DNA of 64,000 nucleotides. It comes from Halosegnis rubeus (lineage in GTDB: Archaea; Halobacteriota; Halobacteria; Halobacteriales; Haloarculaceae). The notes under the pieces are model-generated. The model was not told where the DNA came from, ran no database searches, and saw only the letters and a list, made by a program, of their open reading frames with translations. The stretch spans positions 62,001 through 126,000 of the forward strand of contig NZ_QJOW01000006.1 in the NCBI RefSeq assembly GCF_009184545.1, given 5' to 3'. Positions within the stretch are counted from its first letter, which is position 1. Each line of letters begins with the position of its first letter. Position numbers and translations under genes: made by a program. Positions 35,927-44,155 of this stretch are shown one piece after another.

Positions 35927-36361
35927 ATGGTGCCACCGACAGGCGATGGCGGGAGCCCCGCCCCCATCGATCGCCCCATCCTCGAGTTCCTTCAGACACG
36001 GCTCCAAGCCACCGGACAAGTCTCCCGAGCGGCCATCACGGATGCAAGTGGCCATCTCGAGCTTCAGGTCGTCTTTGCATCATCGTACTACCCAGCGTCG
36101 GTCGACGACGCAACCCTGACGGTCCGCTGGTACACGAACGACGACTTCACAATCCACTATCGAGAGCAGCACGCGGAGCACACCTGGGAATGCCGATGGG
36201 ACCGGCATCCAAACCCCCACAATACACGAGACCACTTCCATCCCCCGCCCACCGCCCCGACGTCCGGTGACGATGACTCCTGGCCGATCGACCATCGTGA
36301 TGTCCTGCGACTCGTCCTCGACGAGATCGAAGACCGGATTGCAGTACTGTGGGACGAGTAG
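35927..36361 (+). CDS. DUF6516/TumE-like toxin candidate
   Basis: 144 residues. The core has LQVVFASSYYPASVDDATLTVRWY, then WECRWDRHPNPHNTRDHFHPPP and an acidic helix LVLDEIEDRI. The 'YRYDN.PHHP…FPHHKH' style His-rich block is typical of DUF6516 (TumE) proteins, here as WDRHPNPHNT/DHFHP. It follows the winged-helix gene in one operon. Toxicity is inferred from family memory; an alternative is a plain conserved plasmid protein. Confidence 0.6.
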   Translation: MVPPTGDGGSPAPIDRPILEFLQTRLQATGQVSRAAITDASGHLELQVVFASSYYPASVDDATLTVRWYTNDDFTIHYREQHAEHTWECRWDRHPNPHNTRDHFHPPPTAPTSGDDDSWPIDHRDVLRLVLDEIEDRIAVLWDE

Positions 36362-36488
36362 ACGACTCCCCCGCAGTGGCGTTTATCACGCCGACCAAGG
36401 GTGACGGCGCTCAGTACAATGGGCACCACCACGAGAGCCGTTGTGGTGTCCAGACTGTTGCCGGCTGAGCGCGGTCACAGGTGAATCC

Positions 36489-36977
36489 ATGTCTACGTTC
36501 AGTAACTCCGAGGCAGCGAGTGCATCGCCGTCAGAGAACCACACGAGTCCACCGAGAGAGACCGAGGACACAGATTCGCAGCCGTCGTGGCCAGACGATG
36601 CGAGCAGCGAGGATGAAACGCCAACGCTTAGGCTGAACCACTGTCCGGAATGCGGGGCTCGTCGCTTCGTCTCGAAACTCCTCGTGTACGAGGTTACAGG
36701 CTACGACGAGGGCGGCGAGCAAGAATTTCGCCGGCAGCACGTCCGGGCAGAGTTCGAATACACCTGCAGCGAGTGCCAGACGACACTCCGGACGCTTCCC
36801 GCAGATCGCCGTGACTACTACGACGAAGTTGCGGTCCTCGAAACGGAACGGCGGGCAGCGCTCCGTGATCAATTGCGCCAGCTGGGGAGGCGGGTTTGGC
36901 AGCGTCTTGCAGCGCGGACGACGTGGCTGGCACTCGGACTCGTAACACTCGTGACCGGGCTCGTGATCGCCCTCTAA
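36489..36977 (+). CDS. membrane-anchored zinc-ribbon protein
   Basis: 162 residues from ATG 36489. A Ser/Glu-rich N-terminus of about 50 residues precedes a CPECG / CSECQ zinc ribbon (about 56-100), a helical region and one C-terminal membrane segment (about 144-161, TTWLALGLVTLVTGLVIAL). Tail-anchored topology with the zinc ribbon in the cytoplasm is likely. Function unknown. The 127-bp spacer before it holds CACCAC/GTGGTG arms (about 36423-36458). Confidence 0.68.
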   Translation: MSTFSNSEAASASPSENHTSPPRETEDTDSQPSWPDDASSEDETPTLRLNHCPECGARRFVSKLLVYEVTGYDEGGEQEFRRQHVRAEFEYTCSECQTTLRTLPADRRDYYDEVAVLETERRAALRDQLRQLGRRVWQRLAARTTWLALGLVTLVTGLVIAL

Positions 36978-37172
36978 CAGACCGACCGGGACCGACAGCG
37001 AGGGGTGGCTCACAGTAGTTGTTGGGGTAGCGTCATGCTCCCTTCCGGCTAGGAATGAGGCTAGCTGGAGGCAGATCGCTGACGTAGGACATCGTGCCCG
37101 CACCACAGGTATGTCTATCGGCGCCAGGAGGCGTGAGGCGCGCTCGAAGCGCGTGCAGAAGCGTGAGTCCCT

Positions 37173-37463
37173 ATGACTGGTCAAGATATTATCGACGACA
37201 CGACAGGCGACTACGACCGGCTCGAAACCGAACTCATTGCACAGGACCGGGATGCGTCCCGGGTCGCGACGGCGGACATCGATGAGACGACTGCCCGCCG
37301 TCTCGTTGGCGAGCTCGTCGAAGACGATGTGGTGGCGCCGATCCCTGACCAACGCATTCTCGTCCACGAGCCCAGTAGCACGCCCTTCGAGTCGATCACC
37401 CAGCTCGCCGTGTTCCATCGTGGCTGGCGGGCTGCCACCGACGCCGACGCAGAGGATAACTGA
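37173..37463 (+). CDS. hypothetical acidic protein, 96 aa
   Basis: A small acidic protein with a helical N-terminus (DDTTGDYDRLETELIAQ) and a basic patch near the end. Its stop overlaps the ATG of the next gene (TGATG), so the two are co-translated. No motif. The 195-bp spacer before it has GCGCC/GGCGC arms (37121-37141) that loosely resemble the L-elements but lack a T-run. Confidence 0.62.
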   Translation: MTGQDIIDDTTGDYDRLETELIAQDRDASRVATADIDETTARRLVGELVEDDVVAPIPDQRILVHEPSSTPFESITQLAVFHRGWRAATDADAEDN

Positions 37464-37789
37464 TGCAACAGACGCTTTCTGGGTGTGCGTTCTGCGATTC
37501 ACCGCCTGGTGCAGAGATGGGCGAGGCGCATACGTGGGGGAAAGACGAACGGATGACGCACCCAATCTGTGTCGACTGCGCCACCCAGACGCGGTCGGAT
37601 CCCGACGAGCGCGACCACCACGCCTGCGACGGGTGCGGACTGGTCGTCGACGCCCTCGCGGCACTTACCCGGTTCCGCGTCGAACTCGGCCATCTCGAGG
37701 GGCCGCTCCAACTGTGTGCTCGCTGTAGCCCTGGTGAGCTCGCGACGTACTGGACGCGTGACCTCGAGGAACACCTCGTGGCCGAGTGA
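37463..37789 (+). CDS. small multi-zinc-finger protein
   Basis: 108 residues with four CxxC/CxxD-type knuckles: CAFC (8-11), CVDC (36-39), CDGCG (about 55-59) and CARC (about 86-89). Two zinc sites are likely. Haloarchaeal plasmids carry many such small zinc proteins. It is coupled to the 96-residue gene and lies 72 nt before the RHH antitoxin gene. Role unknown. Confidence 0.66.
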   Translation: MQQTLSGCAFCDSPPGAEMGEAHTWGKDERMTHPICVDCATQTRSDPDERDHHACDGCGLVVDALAALTRFRVELGHLEGPLQLCARCSPGELATYWTRDLEEHLVAE

Positions 37790-37804
37790 CGCTTGGCCGC
37801 GTGA

Positions 37805-37858
37805 GGCTCACATCGTACACACGAAAACGGCTAAGTGCGTTGGCTCACAATGTACACA
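37805..37858 (+). promoter_or_regulatory. paired direct repeats, likely antitoxin operators
   Basis: GGCTCACATCGTACACA (37805-37821) and GGCTCACAATGTACACA (37842-37858) agree at 15 of 17 bases, 37 bp apart. The second ends two bases before ATG 37861. This is the expected position for autoregulation by the ribbon-helix-helix protein. Confidence 0.6.
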
Positions 37859-37860
37859 TT

Positions 37861-38163
37861 ATGAGCACCGATAAGAAGCGCGTGCAGTTTCGGGCCCCCG
37901 ATCGGCTCATCGACCGGGCCGACGCACTGGCCGCAGTCCTCGGGGAAGACCGAACAGATATCCTCGTGACCGCGCTTCGGGAGTACCTCCAAGATGCCGC
38001 TCACGACGACGCACTCACCCAGGAGATCGCTGCCGCCTATTACGACGATGAGATCACCTTCGAGCAACTCAAAGCGCTCGTCGGAGCCGAGGAGGCGGCA
38101 AACCTCCGAGTGTTGAAACAGCAGTTGGACGAGGACTTCATCGACGAGGTCGCCGACGCTTAG
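37861..38163 (+). CDS. ribbon-helix-helix antitoxin
   Basis: 100 residues from ATG 37861. The first 45 residues are an RHH DNA-binding fold (KKRVQFRAPDRLIDRADALAAVLGEDRTDILVTALREYL). A helical tail follows that should cover the toxin. It ends one codon before the PIN toxin starts. I infer an autorepressing antitoxin acting on the direct repeats just upstream. Confidence 0.78.
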   Translation: MSTDKKRVQFRAPDRLIDRADALAAVLGEDRTDILVTALREYLQDAAHDDALTQEIAAAYYDDEITFEQLKALVGAEEAANLRVLKQQLDEDFIDEVADA

Positions 38164-38676
38164 ATGTCGCGGCTTATCGCAGACGCCTCCGCCCTCGTGA
38201 GTCTCGGAATCGTTACTGACGACGATCCCGATCCACTCGCACTTTGTCTCTCCCGGTACGAGGTCGTCGTCCCAACAGCGGTCATCGATGAGCTCCGAGA
38301 GATCGCCTCCTACGATGACGTCCATGGACACGCCGCGTCCGCCGTCCTTGACCAGGTGGATGCATTCACGACACAGTCGGTCGACCTCGATGTCGAGTTC
38401 CCGCTCGATGACGGTGAGAACGCGGCGGTGACGCTCGCGAATAATCTCGATGCTGCGCTCTTCCTCTGTGACGAGTTCAACCAACTTGGCTTGATCCACG
38501 CCTCACTCGCTGATACCCGGCTCGTCACGACACCGACACTACTCTCGGTGCTCGTTCGAACTGAACACCTATCAGCTGCCGACGCGCGGCTGCTCCTCGA
38601 TGCGATCAGTGACGCCCGTAGCTGGGGCGCGAACAGTTACGTGCAGCGAGCTCGCTCGTTGCTCGAAGAGCCCTAA
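38164..38676 (+). CDS. PIN-domain toxin (DUF3368-like)
   Basis: 170 residues. PIN acidic residues are visible: IADASAL (D7), VIDELREIA (E about 43), the DDGENAAVTLA block (about 82-92) and LFLCDEF (D about 104). These would bind metal for RNA cleavage, as in VapC. It begins directly after the RHH stop with no spacer. The paired layout makes a VapBC-like toxin-antitoxin system likely. Confidence 0.8.
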   Translation: MSRLIADASALVSLGIVTDDDPDPLALCLSRYEVVVPTAVIDELREIASYDDVHGHAASAVLDQVDAFTTQSVDLDVEFPLDDGENAAVTLANNLDAALFLCDEFNQLGLIHASLADTRLVTTPTLLSVLVRTEHLSAADARLLLDAISDARSWGANSYVQRARSLLEEP

Positions 38677-38707
38677 CACCGTGGAGGATCCTTCGAAGTG
38701 ATTTGGA

Positions 38708-39037
38708 ATGCCTGATAACGACGCTCTCTACGACGTTCGTGAACGAACGAAGAATCCCGAGCACGCATCAGTTGACGATGTAGTCGAACTCGTGCTCGAA
38801 CGCGCACAGCATCCCCGGACGGAGCACCGGGATGCACATCTCGACGAGATGATGGCGACTGTCGTCGACAGGTACGGGACCGGCCCTGTCCGAACTGTTA
38901 TCCATCGCGTTCTCGTCGACCACCACCCCTTTCGGACTGCCACGCATGACCTCGAGATGCGTAACGTCGACGGTGTTCGTATCGGGACAGCAGCCGGCCA
39001 GTTCCTTACAGAATTGAACGCGCAGCACGACGATTGA
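38708..39037 (+). CDS. hypothetical protein, 109 aa
   Basis: A helical His/Asp-rich protein (DDVVELVLERAQHPRTEHRDAHLDEMMATVVDRYG). No motif. A GGAGG sequence in the 31-nt spacer lies about 20 nt before the ATG. It ends where the GC-rich non-coding stretch begins. Function unknown. Confidence 0.62.
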   Translation: MPDNDALYDVRERTKNPEHASVDDVVELVLERAQHPRTEHRDAHLDEMMATVVDRYGTGPVRTVIHRVLVDHHPFRTATHDLEMRNVDGVRIGTAAGQFLTELNAQHDD

Positions 39038-39700
39038 AATACAGTTTCTGAAAGCCCTCGGCCGCTCGGCATCCCGCGACCACCGCTGCGCGCCTCGTGC
39101 CTGCGGTGCTTGCGGGGTCGGGGGACGGCCGAGGCGGCCTCGCCCTTTCTGAGTCCACCAGGACGGTAGCTGGATCGCCGAGTGTCGCGGCCGGCTAGAC
39201 AGGTGTGTCCGTTATGGCCCGCACCGCTCGCCGCGTTCCGCCCTCCGCGTCGCTCGCGACCGACCATTCCGGGCGTGCGGGCGCTCTCCGCACCGCCCGC
39301 GCCCGTTCCGGGCTAAAATGGATGTGCCCTCGGCGCCAGCGGGTATCCCCGTCGGTTGCGCCCCTTGCGGGCTTTCGCGTTCCAGCGCTTGGTGCCGCCT
39401 GCGCTGTCGCGCGCCACACCGCGGCGCGCGTTCTCGGCGACAGTCGCCCTGGACACGGACCCGCACATCGGGCCGGACACGAGCGGGCATATCCCGCTGG
39501 CCGCTCGCTCCGGGCGGGTCGGCGCGCGGTGCTGGATGGTCGTCCGCCTCGGGCGCGCTCTCGCTCGCGCCCACAGGGCGCTCGCGAAGGCGCGAGCGAG
39601 AGCGCGCAGACGAGTCTGTCGGTCGTTGTCGTCGAGGAAATCCGCGATGTTGAGGCATCGCGGTGTCGGGCGCGTGAGCGCCTTCAGGAGCTGAACTCCA
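39038..39700. other. GC-rich non-coding stretch before the RPA-like gene
   Basis: 663 bp of very GC-rich sequence. Frames open on both strands, but they are low-complexity Arg/Ala/Gly-rich translations with no motif, so I do not call them. The main structure is the hairpin at 39553-39607. The position next to a single-stranded-DNA-binding protein gene makes a replication or transfer site possible; a structured RNA is an alternative. Confidence 0.5.
39553..39607. repeat. perfect 18-bp hairpin
   Basis: Arms GCGCGCTCTCGCTCGCGC (39553-39570) and its exact complement (39590-39607), with a 19-nt loop. A perfect arm of this length does not look like coding sequence. Confidence 0.8.
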
Positions 39701-40567
39701 ATGTCGAGTAAGAACGTCTTCGGTAATGAGGTTTCGGTCGATGAACAGGCTTTCGAGAAACACGATGACGTCGAGGTCGACGAGGATGGGTTCGAGGTCG
39801 TCGACGAGACCCCGGAGTTCCGGGCGACGGTCGACATGGAAGTGCAGGCGAAAGTCGATTCCAACCACCCAGATGCGCGGGTCGAGGAAGGCCCGGATCA
39901 CATGTTCGGGAAGACCCTCGAACAGGAAGAGCGCATCGAGGCACGGGAGGCCGAGTTGGAGCACATCAGTGCCCAAGCGGAACTCAGTCAGCAGGAGGGA
40001 CGCGCGAAGCGGACGCGGGAGGTCGTCGTCGAGCAGTGTGGCCGAGACGAGCCCGAACCGGTGGAGCGCACGGATCCACGGGAGAAACTGACGCAGAGCG
40101 AACTCGCGGCGGTGAACAAGCAGGCGATGCGGATCAGCGACGAAGTGCAAGGCGGCTGGTCGAGAGCGGTCGTCGCAAAGCAGCTGGCCGAGAAGGTGCA
40201 GCGCGGGCAGGACGTGACGAAGGCGGTGCTGGAGACGTTGGAGGAGCAGAAGGCGGTCCCCGGTGCAATCGTGCCCATCGCGGATGTGCCGGACGTCCCG
40301 GTCGGTGAAGTGACAGTCCAGGGTGAAATCACTGAGCTCTGGACCCCAAGTGACAACTCAATTCAACAAGTCGGGCTCATCGAGGACGATAGCGGGCGAA
40401 CGAAATTCACGGTCTGGGAGAAGAGCGGGAAAACGATAGTTCGAGAAGGGCAGACGGTCAGGTTCAGAGCGGTCAAGAAGAACTGGTACCAGGGCCGGTG
40501 CAGTCTCGCCATCACGGGCTGGAGCAGGATCGAGTTCCCGGAGCGCGGTCGGTGGTGGGAAGAATAG
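39701..40567 (+). CDS. RPA-like OB-fold single-stranded-DNA-binding protein
   Basis: 288 residues, with a GGAG 8-9 nt before ATG 39701. The first 175 residues are acidic and helical/coiled. The C-terminal OB-fold (about 200-285) shows EVTVQGEITELWTPSDNSIQQVGLIEDDSGRTKFTVWEKS and VRFRAVKKNWYQGRCSLAITGWS, the haloarchaeal RPA41-type pattern. It probably protects single-stranded DNA in replication or transfer. No zinc finger is seen. A T-run (40586-40591) follows and may end transcription. Confidence 0.78.
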   Translation: MSSKNVFGNEVSVDEQAFEKHDDVEVDEDGFEVVDETPEFRATVDMEVQAKVDSNHPDARVEEGPDHMFGKTLEQEERIEAREAELEHISAQAELSQQEGRAKRTREVVVEQCGRDEPEPVERTDPREKLTQSELAAVNKQAMRISDEVQGGWSRAVVAKQLAEKVQRGQDVTKAVLETLEEQKAVPGAIVPIADVPDVPVGEVTVQGEITELWTPSDNSIQQVGLIEDDSGRTKFTVWEKSGKTIVREGQTVRFRAVKKNWYQGRCSLAITGWSRIEFPERGRWWEE

Positions 40568-40585
40568 CCAGTTGAGGCAATCTTC

Positions 40586-40591
40586 TTTTTT
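40586..40591 (+). terminator. T-run after the RPA-like gene
   Basis: TCTTCTTTTTT lies 14-24 nt past the stop. Archaeal terminators are often simple T-runs. No hairpin is needed or seen. Confidence 0.4.
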
Positions 40592-40780
40592 GCTGTGTGC
40601 CGGACCGACCCAGACCCCGCCACCCCACCCTCCGCTCCCGGCCTCCCGCTGGTCGGCCGGCAGCCACGACCGGGCTCGCACCCTTGAGAGGAGCGCGGTG
40701 AGACGGCTGTCCGGGGTTGAGAGAGGGTGTTTGTGTGTAGCCAGAGGGGAAGTGGGGCAGACAACGTGCCCTGAGCAACG

Positions 40781-40900
40781 ATGTTCAAGGAACATACCCT
40801 CACAGCCCGCGAACGGCTTCGCATTCACCTCCGCGAAGCTCGCCGGACGACCGACTCACCGATCGTCGAAGCACAGTTAGCCGCCACACTGGACCCCTAG
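40781..40900 (+). CDS. small basic-acidic peptide, 39 aa (possible)
   Basis: ATG 40781 opens MFKEHTLTARERLRIHLREARR and stops at TAG 40898-40900. The composition is soluble and helical, with GC-ending codons typical of the neighbours. It lies in the spacer between the RPA-like gene and a minus-strand operon. There is no independent support. Confidence 0.3.
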   Translation: MFKEHTLTARERLRIHLREARRTTDSPIVEAQLAATLDP

Positions 40901-40960
40901 GAAGACCTACCGCCAACGAACCTGCGGGAAGGGGCCTCGGTCATAGACGATGCAGGACAC

Positions 40961-41107
40961 CTAACACCACCAGACGCTGAATGAGTTCGATGGGTCGGGA
41001 CACAGGAGGTGTACCACGTCCCCGAATGCGCCCATAACGGTCCCGAACGTTCCGGTGAGGACCAAGAGGGCAAGCAAGACCAAGAACGGCCACAGTTCGT
41101 CGGCCAT
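40961..41107 (-). CDS. small single-pass membrane protein, 48 aa
   Basis: ATG at 41107, one base after the stop of the gene at 41109. MADELWPFLVLLALLVLTGTF gives one strong membrane segment (about 6-28) and a short hydrophilic tail. The spacing suggests it is the third gene of the operon with the two genes upstream. No similarity recognised. Confidence 0.5.
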   Translation of the reverse strand: MADELWPFLVLLALLVLTGTFGTVMGAFGDVVHLLCPDPSNSFSVWWC

Positions 41108-41108
41108 C

Positions 41109-41567
41109 TCAGTCTCGGAGGTGAGAGTCCTGGACCCGGACCAGCTGGAGGGACGGAAACGGGGCGAATGGAATTTCCTCATCAACGAGCTCTTCGAGGG
41201 GGATCGCGGCCTCTCGCTTGTCCCATCTCGGCATGTACTCTTCAAGCACATCAAGTGGGGTAACTACAATGACCTCGTCGTCATCCGGGTACTTCGGAGT
41301 CTTGTCGGCCAGCGTGTCTCCGTCCTCGAACTCCCACTCGTCGAGTTCGAGTCCAGGAATGTTCACGACGACCAAGGCGATCGGCTCGTCGGCCTCAGTA
41401 TCGTGGACGATATCGCCGTAGATGAACTCCGGGTCTTCCTCCTCATCGTCCAGTTCAAGTTCCAAGGCCATATCGAGTGACCGTTGGAGTGGTTCCTCTC
41501 GTCCCGGAGGCTGCCATTGTTCTTCGTCGGTACGTCCGTCAGGTGGTCCGCCGCCTTTGCGTGGCAT
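41109..41567 (-). CDS. acidic hypothetical protein, 152 aa
   Basis: Very acidic, with DDEEEDPEF and DEWEFEDGD stretches. A strand-rich middle (YGDIVHDTEADEPIALVVVNIPG) is present. The ATG overlaps the upstream stop by one base (TAATG), so translation is coupled. No known domain. It may bind the protein encoded just upstream. Confidence 0.6.
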   Translation of the reverse strand: MPRKGGGPPDGRTDEEQWQPPGREEPLQRSLDMALELELDDEEEDPEFIYGDIVHDTEADEPIALVVVNIPGLELDEWEFEDGDTLADKTPKYPDDDEVIVVTPLDVLEEYMPRWDKREAAIPLEELVDEEIPFAPFPSLQLVRVQDSHLRD

Positions 41568-42355
41568 TAGTTGATCACCATGAATTCGTCAAGTGCTGTT
41601 TGCGAGCTGTGCAGGGCCTCGATCCTCCAATTGATAGTCTCGGTCAACCGTTCGGGGTCGTGTTCCCCGTTTGGTTGCCTGCACTCGTCCAGGATCGACG
41701 TCTTCCCGGAGAACGCAACGACCTCGTCTGGGGCGTGGAGGAGATGTTCGTGTGAGACCCGACCGTTGAGGTAGATCCGATCCGGGCCGAGCGTCTCGAC
41801 CAGGGCCTCCAGGTCGTCCCAGAGGTTGAACTTCGAGTTGTACTCGGTCCCGTCGAAGGCACACGACTTCGTACCGAAGACCTCGAACAGCTCCCGGCAG
41901 TGCTCGTAGTGCCACGGCTTCCACCCCACGATGATGGGATAGAGCTTGACGTCGAGTCCGGCATCCTCAACCATCCGGTAGAGCGTCTTCTGTCCCTCGA
42001 CCGATCGCTCAATCTCGCTCAGGAGCTCGCGACGGTCCATCTCGTCGCTGTCCATGACCCAGCGGTCGCCTGGGAAGTAGACGTCGACGATCCCGTCCAG
42101 TTCCTGTAGCCGCTCGAACTCGTCCTCAGGAGTACGACCGACCAGGAACTCGTTCTGCTCCATCGAGTTGATGATGAGCATCTGGTCGGGATGCATGAAC
42201 GCCTCTCGTGGTTGGTTTACGAACCAAGTCGACCGGCGGAACGGTGCTTGGAGGGCCGGGAATTCCTCGACGTTGTAGCCGAAAAGGCGTCTATCGGTGG
42301 AAGCTCCAGGTTTGGTCTTCGGTACGAACTCGTGCGGGAATCGGTCGCCGGGCAT
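41567..42355 (-). CDS. hypothetical protein, 262 aa, possible TIM-barrel-like fold
   Basis: First gene of a three-gene operon divergent from the CARF-HTH regulator. It has alternating strand/helix segments (DQMLIINSMEQNEF, VDVYFPGDRWVMDSDEM, LKLYPIIVGWKPWHYEHCRELFE, PDRIYLNGRVSHEHLL, EVVAFSGKT). These remind me of TGT-like TIM barrels, but no catalytic signature is certain. The divergent regulator probably controls it. Confidence 0.6.
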   Translation of the reverse strand: MPGDRFPHEFVPKTKPGASTDRRLFGYNVEEFPALQAPFRRSTWFVNQPREAFMHPDQMLIINSMEQNEFLVGRTPEDEFERLQELDGIVDVYFPGDRWVMDSDEMDRRELLSEIERSVEGQKTLYRMVEDAGLDVKLYPIIVGWKPWHYEHCRELFEVFGTKSCAFDGTEYNSKFNLWDDLEALVETLGPDRIYLNGRVSHEHLLHAPDEVVAFSGKTSILDECRQPNGEHDPERLTETINWRIEALHSSQTALDEFMVIN

Positions 42356-42433
42356 GTCGGATCTCTCAGGCGCGGTTGTGTCTCGGTGGCGCCTGTCGTG
42401 ACACTATTCACCGCACAGGCTTAAGTCTTGTTT

Positions 42434-42453
42434 GCGTTTGTTCGCACAAACGC
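42434..42453. promoter_or_regulatory. palindromic operator candidate in the divergent spacer
   Basis: GCGTTTGT (42434-42441), loop TCGC, ACAAACGC (42446-42453): a perfect 8-bp inverted repeat between the minus operon and the CARF-HTH gene. A likely site for that regulator. Confidence 0.6.
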
Positions 42454-42561
42454 TATTTCTTAGGCTTGCTAAAATACATACTGCCCTTAGAGATCATAAT
42501 TCGGCCCACATACGAAGCGTATAACGAAGGTCTTTAGCCTAAACCGCAGACAGAGGGAACT

Positions 42562-43470
42562 ATGACCGAACGAGTCCATATCATCCCAGTTGGATTCGAC
42601 TTCGAGCGTCTCATCTACCCAATTTCGCAGGGACAGATGGAGGCCGACCGAGTCGTGCTCATCACGCACGAAGGCGATCCAGACGATGAGGCAACGAGTA
42701 AGGCCGCGCAACTCGCATCGAATATGACTCGCCGATTGGAAGATTCGTTCAAACTGATTGACGTCGAGGTCCAGCGCGAATCCATCGAAATCGAGGGCAT
42801 GTTTGACTATGAGACCCTCTATCCGATGGCGTACGACTACATCCTCGACGAACTGAAGGCTGATAACGAGGTTTTTGTCAACATCTCTTCGATGCCTCGC
42901 ACGGTCGCCTTCGCGTTCGCTACTGCGGCCGACTCGATAATCGCCGAGTTCCAGGAGGCTATGGATGAAATTCGAGACCGGCTCCACACCTACTACGTCT
43001 CGCCGGAGGAATATCTCGTGCACCGGATGATGGAGGTTCTGGAGAACGCCGCGGACACGCTCGATGATCTGAAGCAGTACGAGGACCTGACCGTGCACAG
43101 CCAGTACGAGGAGATCGTGCAGCTTCTCGACCGAATCAACGAAAGCGGTGTGACGGAGGGTGCCCGAGACCTCGACGGGCAGATGTACGTCGAGTTCCCG
43201 TCGTCGCCTGGCAGTGACGTTGAGGATTTCGAGAAGACCATTCTGAACTTCCTCTTTGGGAAGGATCCGATTGCGTCGACGTCGGCGCTCGCCGAACAGC
43301 TGGCCGAAGAAGAGGGTGAGGAGTACGACGAGTCGTTCCGCAGCCGCGTCCAGTACAACGTCTCGAAACTCGACGAAAAGGGGTATGTGGACCGCGAGAA
43401 GGTCGGAAATAGTCTCGAAACGCAGCTCTCGACGATGGGGCGGATGTGGGTGGAAACTCACCGGGGATGA
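42562..43470 (+). CDS. CARF-like sensor/winged-helix regulator (HFX_2341/DUF6293 type)
   Basis: 302 residues. The N-terminal Rossmann-like domain (about 1-135) has the CARF hallmarks: VHIIPVGFDFERLI (strand 1 and ligand loop), ADRVVLITHEGDPDDEAT and FVNISSMPRTVAFAFATAA (motif near 110-128). The C-terminal winged helix (about 225-300) includes ILNFLFGKDPIASTSALAEQL. This is the layout of haloarchaeal HFX_2341-type regulators related to Csa3, whose ligands are cyclic oligonucleotides in CRISPR contexts. No cas gene or array is in the window. It diverges from the 41.0-42.4 kb operon. Confidence 0.78.
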   Translation: MTERVHIIPVGFDFERLIYPISQGQMEADRVVLITHEGDPDDEATSKAAQLASNMTRRLEDSFKLIDVEVQRESIEIEGMFDYETLYPMAYDYILDELKADNEVFVNISSMPRTVAFAFATAADSIIAEFQEAMDEIRDRLHTYYVSPEEYLVHRMMEVLENAADTLDDLKQYEDLTVHSQYEEIVQLLDRINESGVTEGARDLDGQMYVEFPSSPGSDVEDFEKTILNFLFGKDPIASTSALAEQLAEEEGEEYDESFRSRVQYNVSKLDEKGYVDREKVGNSLETQLSTMGRMWVETHRG

Positions 43471-43607
43471 ACTGGATCCTCGCATAATGGACACTCCGCG
43501 TAGACCGCTCGGTGGTCGTCCTTCTCGTACTCGATGAGGAGCATACCTGCGGGTATCTCGGTGTCGCAAGCCGGACAGGTTCCGAGGATCGATTGTTCCG
43601 ACGACAT
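43458..43607 (-). CDS. zinc-finger micro-protein, 49 aa
   Basis: ATG 43607 gives MSSEQSILGTCPACDTEIPAG and CPLCEDPVHP near the end: two CPxC knuckles, the haloarchaeal small zinc-finger type. Upstream codons in the frame look non-coding. It overlaps the regulator's stop by 13 bases, convergently. Known members affect growth mode or biofilm in some species, but the partner here is unknown. Confidence 0.68.
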   Translation of the reverse strand: MSSEQSILGTCPACDTEIPAGMLLIEYEKDDHRAVYAECPLCEDPVHPR

Positions 43608-43723
43608 GGGGGATGGAGCGCTGGAGCGTGTGACACTGTATTCCAGGCTCCAAGTGTAATAACGGAGTATACGTTCAAAAGTTCGATCCAAGCGAAGTGA
43701 AAGTGGAACCCGGAACAAGACCT

Positions 43724-44155
43724 ATGCTGGAACAGTCTGATTATCCGACAGTGTTCGACGACCTCCATCAGACCATCAACAAGATCCGAGGTGACTTCTC
43801 CGGTAACAAGGACACCTCTATCGCGGTGGGTCGGGAGGCCGTTCTAGAGAACCTCGAATGGATCTACAGTGGCGTGTGCCTGCTACTCCTCTTTGGCGTG
43901 CTGAAGTTCAAGGACGCCGTCCTGCTCGCCGTCTACGGTGGTACACCATTCGTTCTCGACTCAGGCCTCTTCCTGCAATCCGTCCCGTTGCTCAGTCGTG
44001 TGCTGCCGCGTGTGACGATGTTGATAGAGCTCGGGATGGAGTTCGGGGCTGTAACCGTCGGTATCTCCCTTGGCGCCGTCTACGGCATCTACAGACTCAT
44101 TGGCGCGGTGAGGATGGGCGTGCCGTACTACGCAGCACTGAAGCGGGACGATTAG
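43724..44155 (+). CDS. membrane protein, 143 aa
   Basis: From ATG 43724 (MLEQSDYPTVF). The first 45 residues are soluble and helical. Membrane segments lie at about 48-65, 69-85 and 105-125. A basic tail follows. No family recognised. It is divergent from the zinc micro-protein, sharing a 116-bp spacer. Confidence 0.6.
   Translation: MLEQSDYPTVFDDLHQTINKIRGDFSGNKDTSIAVGREAVLENLEWIYSGVCLLLLFGVLKFKDAVLLAVYGGTPFVLDSGLFLQSVPLLSRVLPRVTMLIELGMEFGAVTVGISLGAVYGIYRLIGAVRMGVPYYAALKRDD

Noticed and set aside
36531-37664. Minus-strand frame of about 377 codons
   Set aside because: Opposite three small plus-strand genes with zinc knuckles; its translation is Arg-rich without any motif.
39212-40150. Long minus-strand frame of about 312 codons
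   Set aside because: It lies opposite the RPA-like gene and the GC-rich spacer. The translation is low-complexity, as expected for antisense of high-GC DNA.
42562-43470. A CRISPR-Cas locus around the CARF-type regulator
   Set aside because: No cas gene motifs or regularly spaced direct repeats were seen here or elsewhere in the window.
42487-43653. Minus-strand frame of about 388 codons
   Set aside because: Antisense of the CARF-HTH regulator, which has clear motifs on the plus strand.
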